Origin: Zoogloeaceae bacterium
GTDB taxonomy: Bacteria; Pseudomonadota; Gammaproteobacteria; Burkholderiales; Rhodocyclaceae
DNA: 5,788 bases
Assembly (NCBI GenBank): GCA_031273145.1
Contig: JAISSL010000150.1
Span: forward strand, 1 to 5,788
Direction of reading: 5' to 3'
In this document: one piece after another, positions 1 through 5,438 of the stretch
Numbering within the stretch: position 1 is the stretch's first letter
Layout of the letters: every line of letters begins with the position of its first letter
The notes under the pieces: generated by a model
The model's input: only the letters and a program-made list of their open reading frames with translations
Databases searched by the model: none
What the model was told of the DNA's origin: nothing
Translations under genes and position numbers: made by a program

Positions 1-495
1 ATTCGCTACAGCACCCTGATGGAACTTGGTCTCTCCAAGGAACAGATTGAAGAGAACCTGATCTTCACCGGCGAAAAGATTGGCGCGCCAATGCGCGTTG
101 CCATCCGGCACGATGAAGCCAAAAACTGGTTCGGCGTCGCGCCGCCTGATCTCACCCTGGTTGCTCGCGCTCGCGCTTCCGAGGACGGAAGCGGCGCGGA
201 CTGGCTTTACAGCTATCTGCGGAGCTTCTACCGCGACGACAACCGCACGATCGGCTGGAACAACCGTGTTTTCGAGAATGTCGGAATGCCGCATATCCTG
301 TATGACTTGCAGGCGCGCGTGACAGCGGATGAATACGACAAACAGGTAGGCGATCTGGTAGGCTTCCTCGTCTGGATGGGCGAGCCGCAAGCCGGATTCC
401 GTAAAGCCCTGGGCGTTGGCATCCTGTTGTTCCTCGTGGTGCTGTTTGTGGTCTCCTACGCCTTGAAAAAGGAATACTGGAAAGACGTGCATTAA
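1..495 (+). CDS. petC: Cytochrome c1 of the bc1 complex, C-terminal part (5' end outside the window)
   Basis: The frame is open from base 1, so the gene is cut by the window edge and about 164 C-terminal residues are visible. Cytochrome c1 takes electrons from the Rieske protein and passes them to soluble cytochrome c in ubiquinol:cytochrome c reductase. The CxxCH haem site must lie upstream and is not seen. What is seen is a WFGVAPPDL segment, then NVGMPH, whose Met (codon 286-288) matches the axial haem ligand of the family. Next come FLVWMGEP, equivalent to the FLMWAAEP segment of alphaproteobacterial c1, and one hydrophobic anchor (about 405-470) ending in the positive tail KKEYWKDVH. This is the classic single C-terminal membrane helix with the haem domain in the periplasm. 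petA and petB are expected just upstream. The following sspA-sspB pair fits the known betaproteobacterial order. Confidence 0.95.
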   Translation: MRYSTLMELGLSKEQIEENLIFTGEKIGAPMRVAIRHDEAKNWFGVAPPDLTLVARARASEDGSGADWLYSYLRSFYRDDNRTIGWNNRVFENVGMPHILYDLQARVTADEYDKQVGDLVGFLVWMGEPQAGFRKALGVGILLFLVVLFVVSYALKKEYWKDVH

Positions 496-512
496 CACGC
501 GCTCCCGGCCTG

Positions 513-559
513 TTCAGCATCGCCTCTGTTCGACGGAAGCGGTGCTGAATTATTTTTTT
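513..559 (+). terminator. Intrinsic terminator between petC and sspA, possibly an attenuator
   Basis: TTCAGCATCGC (513-523) pairs with GCGGTGCTGAA (539-549), giving 11 pairs with one T·G wobble. The interior can pair further (TCTG with CGGA) around a TTCGA loop. The stem is followed directly by TTATTTTTTT (550-559). This is a textbook rho-independent terminator for the pet operon. Its T-tract ends 17 bases before the sspA ATG, and the sspA ribosome binding site lies just after it, leaving no room for a separate sspA promoter downstream. sspA must therefore be transcribed either by read-through or from a promoter at or upstream of the hairpin. Confidence 0.85.
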
Positions 560-576
560 GCAGGAAAAAATCCATC

Positions 577-1173
577 ATGATGAACCTCTATTCAGGCACT
601 ACCTGTCCTTTCAGCCACCGCTGCCGAATCGTGCTGTACGAAAAAGGCATGGACTTTCAGGTCATTGACGTAGACATGTACAACAAGCCGGAAGACCTGG
701 CGGCCATCAATCCGCACAGTCGGGTGCCGGTTCTGGTCGAGCGCGATCTCGTCCTCTATGAACCCAACATCATCAACGAATATATTGACGAGCGTTTTCC
801 CCATCCGCAGTTGATGCCGCCCGATCCCATCATGCGCGCCCGTACCCGGCAATTGCTCTCCGGCATGGAGCGGGAGATTTTCTGCCACATTGACCCGATT
901 GACAAAAACAGCAAGACCGCCGACCGCTCCCGGCAGGAAGTCGCGGCGCGGTTGAATGAGATTGCGCCGATCTTCAGCAAGAACAAGTTCATGCTGGGAG
1001 ATGAATTCTCCATGCTGGATGTCGCGCTTGCCCCGCTGCTCTGGCGGCTTGGCATCTATGAAATCAAGCTCCCCAAGACGGCTGCGCCCCTGATGAAATA
1101 CGCCGAGCGCATTTTCAGCCGGCAGGGTTTCATTGACGCGCTGACGCCCTCCGAAAAGGCCATGCGGAAATAA
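577..1173 (+). CDS. sspA: Stringent starvation protein A, GST-fold RNA polymerase-associated regulator
   Basis: A 198-residue protein of the SspA family, which binds RNA polymerase and alters transcription during starvation and stress. Residues 1-80 form a thioredoxin-like GST N-domain starting LYSGTTCPFSHRC, and residues from about 85 form the helical GST C-domain containing FMLGDEFSMLDVALAPLLWRLG. The family landmark NEYIDERFPHPQLMP is present. Its PHP (residues 75-77) corresponds to the Pro84-His85-Pro86 surface pocket of E. coli SspA that is needed for its transcription activation role. Unlike E. coli SspA, it keeps Cys10 in CPFS at the place of a GST/glutaredoxin active site. The start ATG at 577 has AGGA at 562-565 upstream. 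A second ATG at 580 is possible, but MMNLYSG is typical of the family. sspB follows after 4 bases, so the two are co-transcribed. Confidence 0.95.
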   Translation: MMNLYSGTTCPFSHRCRIVLYEKGMDFQVIDVDMYNKPEDLAAINPHSRVPVLVERDLVLYEPNIINEYIDERFPHPQLMPPDPIMRARTRQLLSGMEREIFCHIDPIDKNSKTADRSRQEVAARLNEIAPIFSKNKFMLGDEFSMLDVALAPLLWRLGIYEIKLPKTAAPLMKYAERIFSRQGFIDALTPSEKAMRK

Positions 1174-1177
1174 CCGG

Positions 1178-1612
1178 ATGTCCTCTTCCATGCAGCCTCC
1201 CGCCGACCTGCCCTCTACCAAGCCCTACTTGTTGCGCGCGCTCTGGGAATGGTGCAGCGAGAACGGCTTTACCCCCTACATGACGGTTTCGGTAGATGAC
1301 CATTGCCGGGTTCCGCAGGAATTCGTCAAGAACGGGGAAATCGTGCTCAATGTCGACATGGAAGCTACCCGCAACCTTGCTCTGAAAAACGAAGCGGTCA
1401 CGTTTCAGGCGCGCTTTGGCGGGATCATCCGCGATATTTATGTTCCCATGACCCGCGTCACTGCGCTTTATGCGCGGGAAAACGGCGTCGGCCTGGGGTT
1501 TCCGGTGGAAGCCACGGGAAGCGCGGCATCAGGCGAAAGCGCGGAAAAATCCGCCCCGGACGATATGCCGCCCCCCAAGGGGACGCCCCCTTTTCTGCGC
1601 CGTGTCAAATAA
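1178..1612 (+). CDS. sspB: ClpXP protease specificity-enhancing factor SspB
   Basis: A 144-residue SspB adaptor, which binds ssrA-tagged and some other substrates and delivers them to ClpXP. Residues about 13-110 are the folded substrate-binding domain, with STKPYLLRALWEWCSENGFTPY, then NGEIVLNVDMEATRNL, then FQARFGGIIRDIYVPM. After this comes a Ser/Ala/Glu- and Pro-rich flexible linker (about 112-138), and then the extreme C-terminal LRRVK. That tail matches the ClpX-binding (XB) peptide, which ends LRVVK in E. coli. Fold, linker and tail are thus all present, so the protein should be functional. The ATG at 1178 lies 4 bases after the sspA stop, with a modest GGA at 1166-1168 inside sspA. 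An in-frame ATG at 1190 is a less likely alternative. No stronger ribosome binding site is seen, so translation may be coupled to sspA. Confidence 0.94.
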   Translation: MSSSMQPPADLPSTKPYLLRALWEWCSENGFTPYMTVSVDDHCRVPQEFVKNGEIVLNVDMEATRNLALKNEAVTFQARFGGIIRDIYVPMTRVTALYARENGVGLGFPVEATGSAASGESAEKSAPDDMPPPKGTPPFLRRVK

Positions 1613-1642
1613 GGCGCTTGCCCCAGAAAAAATCAGACGCGC

Positions 1643-1670
1643 TGACGGGCATTCTATCCCGTCATGTTTT
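1643..1670 (+). terminator. Probable intrinsic terminator after sspB
   Basis: TGACGGG (1643-1649) and CCCGTCA (1658-1664) form a perfect 7-bp stem with an 8-base loop, followed by TGTTTT (1665-1670). The T-run is short and broken by a G, so termination may be partial. It lies 30 bases after the sspB stop and 39 bases before the pntAA start, the position expected for the end of the ssp unit. I could not find a convincing promoter between this hairpin and pntAA. Either the pnt promoter is activator-dependent or degenerate, or some transcripts read through. Confidence 0.6.
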
Positions 1671-1699
1671 GCTGAACTAACAGGATAGATTTACCAGAC

Positions 1700-1710
1700 G
1701 GAGATTCATG
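1700..1710 (+). promoter_or_regulatory. Ribosome binding site that sets the GTG start of pntAA
   Basis: GGAG at 1700-1703 is followed after 6 bases by GTG at 1710, which opens the transhydrogenase frame. An ATG at 1708 overlaps this start (ATGTG) but is in another frame and stops after five codons at 1723-1725. The first in-frame ATG inside the gene lies far downstream (about 1771), past conserved N-terminal sequence, so GTG at 1710 is the real start. Confidence 0.75.
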
Positions 1711-2843
1711 TGGCAGAACCGATAAAAATTGGCGCGTTACGCGAAACAGTACCGGGCGAGCGGCGCATTACGATGACGCCGGATGTTGCCAAACGCTATC
1801 TGGCGTTGGGCGCAGAGCTTTGGTTGGAAAAAGGAATTGGCGCGAGTATGTTTTTGGCCGATGCAGACTTTCCGGCGGGAAATTTTGTCGCGTCCGGGCG
1901 CGAGGTCTTGCAACAGGCGGATATTGTGCTGAAGGTTCAGGCACCCAATAACGATGAACTGGCGGCGCTGAAAGAAGGTTCCGTCCTGATCGGCCTGTTG
2001 CAGCCTTATGCCGATGCCGAACGGGTCAGGATGTTGCAAGCAAAGCACATCACGGCGTTTGCGCTGGAACTCCTGCCCCGGGTCACACGGGCGCAGAGCA
2101 TGGATATTCTCTCTTCGCAAGGAACGATTGCCGGTTATCAGTGCGCGTTGATTGCGGCGAGACACTGCCCTAAATTTTTCCCGATGCTGACTTATGCCGC
2201 CGGAACCATTCGTCCGGCGCGGGTGCTGGTTATCGGCGCGGGGGTTGCGGGCTTGCAGGCCATCGCAACAGTCTGGCGTCTGGGCGCAATGGTCGAGGCT
2301 TACGATGTCCGCCCCGAAACGCGGGAGCAGGTCGAATCCCTGGGGGCAAAATTTGTGGATACCGGCGTTTTTGCAGTTGGCGCAGGCGGTTATGCGCGGG
2401 AATTGACCGAAGACGAAAAGCGCCAGCAGGCCGAAAAACTGGGACGCGCCATCGCCCAATGCGACGTACTGATTACCACTGCCGCCATTCCGGGCAAGCC
2501 CGCGCCAAAGATTGTCAGCGCGGAGATGGTTGCCGCCATGAAGCCGGGCGCGGTCATTGTGGATATGGCGGCTGAAACAGGGGGCAATGTGGCGGGAACC
2601 GTCGCCGGGGAAAAAATACGCACCGCGAATCAGGTCTTGATTATCGGCGCTACCCATATCGCCAGCCGAATGCCGGTTCATGCCTCCGAGATGATTGGCA
2701 AAAATCTGTTCAATTTCATTTCGCCCTTTATCAAGGAAGGTCAATTGAGCCTGGATTGGGAAGACGAAGTGCTTGCTGGTACTTGTCTCACCCATGCCGG
2801 AGCAATCCGCCATGCGGGCGTCAAACAGGCGCTCGGTTTGTAG
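1710..2843 (+). CDS. pntAA: NAD(P) transhydrogenase subunit alpha part 1 (NAD(H)-binding domain I)
   Basis: A 377-residue soluble domain I protein, about the length of the Rhodospirillum rubrum PntAA (around 384). It binds NAD(H) on the cytoplasmic face and passes hydride to NADP+ held by PntB. It starts KIGALRETVPGERRITMTP, as in the alanine dehydrogenase/PntA family. PRVTRAQSMD (123-132) carries the RQD loop (Arg124, Gln129, Asp132) that contacts nicotinamide. The Rossmann fingerprint VLVIGAGVAGLQA runs from 172 to 184, with acidic Asp199 in YDVR for the adenosine ribose. GGYARE (226-231) is the mobile loop with its conserved Tyr228. ITTAAIPGKPAP and VDMAAETGGN complete the second half. No membrane segment is present, as expected for the split type, where the membrane helices sit in PntAB. 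The start is GTG. The stop is 20 bases before pntAB. Confidence 0.96.
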   Translation: MAEPIKIGALRETVPGERRITMTPDVAKRYLALGAELWLEKGIGASMFLADADFPAGNFVASGREVLQQADIVLKVQAPNNDELAALKEGSVLIGLLQPYADAERVRMLQAKHITAFALELLPRVTRAQSMDILSSQGTIAGYQCALIAARHCPKFFPMLTYAAGTIRPARVLVIGAGVAGLQAIATVWRLGAMVEAYDVRPETREQVESLGAKFVDTGVFAVGAGGYARELTEDEKRQQAEKLGRAIAQCDVLITTAAIPGKPAPKIVSAEMVAAMKPGAVIVDMAAETGGNVAGTVAGEKIRTANQVLIIGATHIASRMPVHASEMIGKNLFNFISPFIKEGQLSLDWEDEVLAGTCLTHAGAIRHAGVKQALGL

Positions 2844-2863
2844 GAAGCAACAGGGAAAAAATC

Positions 2864-3151
2864 ATGGAAGGTTTCATTGCGGTCTATATCTTCATGCTGG
2901 CGGCCTTTACCGGCTACGAGGTCATTGCGCGGGTGCCGGTCATTCTGCATACGCCCTTGATGTCGGGTTCCAACTTCATCCACGGCGTCGTTCTGGTCGG
3001 CGCGATGGCTGCCCTGGGCAGCGCCACGACGCCGCTCGAACAGGCGATAGGCTTTGTCGCCGTGCTGCTTGGCGCGGCCAATGCCGCAGGCGGCTATGTG
3101 GTGACGGAACGGATGCTCGCCATGTTCAAGAACGAAAAGAAAGGGAACTGA
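2864..3151 (+). CDS. pntAB: NAD(P) transhydrogenase subunit alpha part 2 (membrane domain II)
   Basis: A 95-residue membrane protein that starts at ATG 2864, preceded by AGGGA (2852-2856). The open frame runs further upstream to 2756, but that part overlaps the end of pntAA and is not translated sequence of this family. Three hydrophobic helices are visible: residues about 3-27, 37-52 and 60-78, the pattern of the alpha-2 subunit of three-gene transhydrogenases. The conserved HTPLMSGSNFIHGVVLVGAM lies at the start of the second helix. His40 in NFIH corresponds, by my alignment from memory, to the channel histidine described in Thermus thermophilus alpha-2. It helps form the proton path together with PntB. 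The protein ends in a charged cytoplasmic tail, KNEKKGN, and the gene stops 3 bases before pntB. Confidence 0.95.
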   Translation: MEGFIAVYIFMLAAFTGYEVIARVPVILHTPLMSGSNFIHGVVLVGAMAALGSATTPLEQAIGFVAVLLGAANAAGGYVVTERMLAMFKNEKKGN

Positions 3152-3154
3152 GCC

Positions 3155-4564
3155 ATGCCTGAACTCAGATGGCTGATTGACGCGAGCTATTTTCTGGCTG
3201 CGGTGCTTTTTATTCTGGGCTTGAAAAAGATGAGTTCGCCGGTCACCGCGCGCAAGGGCATCGTCTGGGCGGGCATGGGCATGGCGCTGGCGACGCTGGT
3301 GACTTTCCTGACGCCGGGCGCATCCACGCCTTTCATGCCGCTGGATAACCTGATTCTGATCGTGCTGGCGATTGCCATCGGCGGTTCCATAGCCTGGGTC
3401 TCCGGCAAAAAAGTCGCCATGACCGATATGCCGCAAATGGTGGCGATCTATAACGGCATGGGCGGCGGCGCGGCGGCGGGCATTGCCGCCGTCGAGTTTA
3501 CACGCGGGCATATGGATGGCCTGATGCTTTTTACATTGGCGACCTTGGGCGCTCTGATCGGCTCGGTCTCCTTTTCCGGCTCGTGCGTGGCGTTTGCCAA
3601 GTTGCAGGGCTTGATGCACAAGGCGTTCCGCCTGCCCGCGCAAAATGCCGTCAATGCGCTTCTGGCGCTGGCAACGCTTGGTCTGGGAATTGCCATCGTC
3701 TGGCTGGGCGCTTCGGGTTCTATGATTCCCGGCTGGCTTCTGATAGGCTTTTTCCTCTACGCGCTGGCGTTGGGCATCATCGTCACGCTGCCGATTGGCG
3801 GCGCGGACATGCCGGTCGTCATTTCGCTGTTCAACGCCTTTACCGGGCTGGCGGTAGGCTTTGAAGGCTACGTCATGGGCAATCCGGCGCTGATTATTGC
3901 CGGGATTGTCGTAGGCGCAGCCGGTACGCTGCTCACGCAACTGATGGCGAAGGCGATGAACCGCCCGATTCTCAATATCCTGTTCCAGCCGATCAGCGGC
4001 GAAGCACAGGCGGGCGGCAGCATCGAAGGGACGATGAAAGAAGTCTCCGCACTCGATGCGGCGGCGATGATGCACTATGCCGGCAAGGTCATCATCATTC
4101 CCGGTTACGGCATGGCGGTGGCGGGCGCGCAGCACAAAATCTGGGAGATGACCGAGTGGCTCGAAAACGCCGGGGTGAGTGTCAGGTTTGCCATTCACCC
4201 GGTTGCCGGACGGATGCCGGGGCATATGAACGTCCTCTTGGCTGAGGCGGGCGTGCCTTACGACAAGATTTTCGATCTGGAAGAAATCAATTCCGATTTT
4301 GCAAAGGCTGATGTCGCGCTGGTTATTGGCGCTAACGACGTGGTGAATCCGGTGGCGCGAACCGACAAAACCAGCCCGATTTACGGGATGCCGATTCTGA
4401 ATGCCGACCATGCCTCCCACGTCATCGTCGTCAAGCGCGGGCAGGGCGCGGGTTACTCCGGCATCGAAAACGCCCTGTTCTATCGGGACAACTGCCGCAT
4501 GTTGTACGGCAGCGCGCAAAAGGTCATCGCCGACGTAATCCAGAATCTCAAGACGCTGGAATGA
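3155..4564 (+). CDS. pntB: NAD(P) transhydrogenase subunit beta (membrane domain II plus NADP(H)-binding domain III)
   Basis: A 469-residue protein, normal length for PntB (about 460-470). Residues about 1-265 are highly hydrophobic, with eight or nine membrane helices forming most of the proton channel. Residues about 285-469 are domain III, which binds NADP(H) and faces domain I. Key sites are IIPGYGMAVAGAQHK (314-328, dinucleotide-binding loop), HPVAGRMPGHMNVLLAEA, GANDVVNP (392-399), and KRGQGAGY with Lys427, Arg428 and Tyr434. These three match E. coli beta Lys424, Arg425 and Tyr431 at the NADP 2'-phosphate. The channel residue equivalent to E. coli beta His91 is Asn100 here (VAIYNGMGGG). 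The ribosome binding site AGGGA (3142-3146) lies in the end of pntAB. This is the last gene of the operon and it converges with vapC 57 bases further on. Confidence 0.96.
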   Translation: MPELRWLIDASYFLAAVLFILGLKKMSSPVTARKGIVWAGMGMALATLVTFLTPGASTPFMPLDNLILIVLAIAIGGSIAWVSGKKVAMTDMPQMVAIYNGMGGGAAAGIAAVEFTRGHMDGLMLFTLATLGALIGSVSFSGSCVAFAKLQGLMHKAFRLPAQNAVNALLALATLGLGIAIVWLGASGSMIPGWLLIGFFLYALALGIIVTLPIGGADMPVVISLFNAFTGLAVGFEGYVMGNPALIIAGIVVGAAGTLLTQLMAKAMNRPILNILFQPISGEAQAGGSIEGTMKEVSALDAAAMMHYAGKVIIIPGYGMAVAGAQHKIWEMTEWLENAGVSVRFAIHPVAGRMPGHMNVLLAEAGVPYDKIFDLEEINSDFAKADVALVIGANDVVNPVARTDKTSPIYGMPILNADHASHVIVVKRGQGAGYSGIENALFYRDNCRMLYGSAQKVIADVIQNLKTLE

Positions 4565-4621
4565 TTGTCTTTTGAAAAAGCGCGTAACCCAGCACGCCTG
4601 TCAGGCCAAGCCTTTTACAAT

Positions 4622-5008
4622 TCAATCTAGCCAGTTTTCGACGCGCAGTCCGGCGGATTGGTAGATTGCAAAATCGTTCACGTTATTGGTCACAAGGGTA
4701 ATGTCCAGCGATATGGCATGTGCGGCAATCATTCGATCCAGGTTGGCTTTTCTGTTGGGAAACTGACGGGTCAATTGACCATAGACGCGCCCCTCGCCAA
4801 TGCCAAACGGCGCAACTTCGAGGATGGATAGCAACTCCTCGACAATCTCTGCGCCGTCTTTTTGGATGCCACAGCACAACTCAGCCCAAGTGATGGAGCT
4901 GATGACGATTTCCCCTTTCCGGTAGGCGGCGAACTTTTTCCCGACGGCCGGCAGGTGTTTCCTGATGAAATAGATGCAGATATTGGTGTCAAGCATGAAC
5001 TGCATCAT
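4622..5008 (-). CDS. vapC: VapC-type PIN-domain ribonuclease toxin
   Basis: A 128-residue single PIN domain, full length for VapC. It opens MMQFMLDTNICIYFI, very like the Shigella/Salmonella VapC (MvpT) group that cuts initiator tRNA. The acidic Mg-binding residues are in place: Asp7 (LDTN), Glu43 (WAEL), Asp91 (LDRMIAAHA) and Asp112 (NVNDF, after LVTNN). It ends LRVENW, as in relatives. The toxin should be an active endoribonuclease that slows growth when VapB is degraded. tRNA-fMet as target is only inference from similarity. I chose ATG at 5008, which overlaps the vapB stop as ATGA and implies coupled translation. ATG at 5005 is also possible, and a TTG at 5014 is unlikely. The segment before Asp91 reads FPNRKANLD rather than the usual Gly/Pro-rich GPLD or GPFD. 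Confidence 0.93.
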   Translation of the reverse strand: MMQFMLDTNICIYFIRKHLPAVGKKFAAYRKGEIVISSITWAELCCGIQKDGAEIVEELLSILEVAPFGIGEGRVYGQLTRQFPNRKANLDRMIAAHAISLDITLVTNNVNDFAIYQSAGLRVENWLD

Positions 5009-5244
5009 GACCAATCTCTTTCGCTTTCCTCGAACTCCGGGCGGTTGCCGGTGAAATGTTCCTTCAACGCATGAAGCAACCTGGGTATGTCACCCAGGGT
5101 TTTTTCTTTCGGCTCCACGATGACGCGATTCCCTTCGCGGTAAACCACGAGTTCCGTTTTGGGTGGAAACGCCATCTCCGATGGGATGCGGACAGCTTGT
5201 GAATTGCCTGCCCGGAACTGTCTGGTTCTGAACACGGTGAGCAT
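5005..5244 (-). CDS. vapB: VapB-type antitoxin with AbrB/MazE-like DNA-binding domain
   Basis: A 79-residue antitoxin partner of vapC. Residues 1-46 are a swapped-hairpin AbrB/MazE-like DNA-binding domain: MLTVFRTRQFRAGNSQAVRIPSEM holds the GNSQAVRIP signature, followed by the beta-strand segment ELVVYREGNRVIVEP. Residues about 50-79 form the toxin-binding tail, ending in an acidic stretch with a final ERDW, typical of VapB proteins that insert into the PIN active site. I chose ATG at 5244 because AAGG lies just upstream at proper spacing and the protein then begins at the domain edge. The open frame to 5301 runs through the palindromic operator and promoter and is not likely to be translated. 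The stop overlaps the vapC start by 4 bases. The dimer probably represses its own promoter through the palindrome at 5261-5286. Confidence 0.92.
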   Translation of the reverse strand: MLTVFRTRQFRAGNSQAVRIPSEMAFPPKTELVVYREGNRVIVEPKEKTLGDIPRLLHALKEHFTGNRPEFEESERDWS

Positions 5245-5260
5245 GGCAGACCTTGAAAGT

Positions 5261-5286
5261 AAACGTAATAACATGTTATTACGTTT
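5261..5286. promoter_or_regulatory. Perfect 26-bp palindrome, probable VapB/VapBC operator
   Basis: The half-site AAACGTAATAACA (5261-5273) is repeated exactly in inverted form at 5274-5286 with no spacer, giving 26 of 26 symmetric bases. It ends 16 bases upstream of the vapB start and covers the likely -10 region. Antitoxins with an AbrB/MazE-like domain bind such inverted repeats as dimers to repress their own operon. No T-run follows on either strand, so it is not a terminator. Confidence 0.8.
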
Positions 5287-5301
5287 TGGGACGTAAAACA
5301 A
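5273..5301 (-). promoter_or_regulatory. Possible vapBC promoter overlapping the palindrome
   Basis: On the - strand TTGTTT (5301-5296) and TAACAT (5278-5273) are separated by 17 bases and resemble sigma-70 -35 and -10 boxes (3 of 6 and 4 of 6 matches). An alternative pair, TTTACG with TGTTAT at 18 bases, overlaps it. In both cases the -10 lies inside the palindrome, so a bound VapBC complex would block polymerase. The matches are weak and the exact boxes are uncertain. Confidence 0.4.
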
Positions 5302-5334
5302 GGCGCAAACGTCATATTTCGGAAGAATTGCGCC
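5302..5334. repeat. Inverted repeat upstream of vapBC
   Basis: GGCGCAA (5302-5308) and TTGCGCC (5328-5334) are exact inverted copies separated by 19 bases. The pair sits just upstream of the likely vapBC promoter and shares no sequence with the main palindrome. It could be a regulator site or chance. With a 19-base loop and no T-run it is a poor terminator. I see no gene between 5245 and 5438. Confidence 0.35.
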
Positions 5335-5390
5335 GCTTTACCCAAAAATGTAGGACGCCTTTGCTGCCTGTACTGTGCTTTTCTTCCAAC

Positions 5391-5420
5391 AAAAACCCCG
5401 CCATACATGGCGGGGTTTTT
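5391..5420. terminator. Strong symmetric intrinsic terminator after the chemotaxis receptor gene
   Basis: AAAAACCCCGCC (5391-5402) pairs perfectly with GGCGGGGTTTTT (5409-5420) around a 6-base loop. The GC-rich core is flanked by A on one side and T on the other, so it gives a T-tract in both directions. On the - strand it lies 18 bases after the stop of the chemotaxis receptor gene, which it should terminate. This insulates vapBC, the next unit on the same strand, from receptor transcription. Confidence 0.92.
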
Positions 5421-5438
5421 TGCGCGTCTGCTCTGCGG

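Noticed and set aside
592..1221. A 209-codon open frame on the - strand opposite sspA
   Set aside because: It is antisense to a confident SspA gene and its composition is that of a reverse-strand shadow.
1665..1699. Sigma-70 promoter for the pnt operon
   Set aside because: TTGCTG at 1669-1674 resembles a -35 box, but no acceptable -10 lies 16-18 bases downstream.
1737..2813. A 358-codon open frame on the - strand opposite pntAA
   Set aside because: Same situation: it mirrors a conserved gene, has no recognisable domain and no convincing start signal.
2756..2863. N-terminal extension of pntAB to base 2756
   Set aside because: It would overlap the end of pntAA by 88 bases, does not resemble the family, and a well-placed ribosome binding site precedes ATG 2864.
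2741..4519. A 592-codon open frame on the - strand opposite pntB and pntAB
   Set aside because: It lies antisense to well-recognised transhydrogenase genes, and its protein is full of His, Arg, Gln and Asp with no recognisable domain, as expected for a codon-bias shadow.
4590..4616. Possible terminator between pntB and vapC
   Set aside because: Only very short competing stems are present (GCC/GGC with a 5-base loop, or AGGC/GCCT with a 3-base loop) before TTTT. This is too weak to call; the convergent genes may end by rho or by other means.
5245..5301. N-terminal extension of vapB to base 5301
   Set aside because: It would place the operator and probable promoter inside the coding region; ATG 5244 has its own ribosome binding site and starts at the domain edge.
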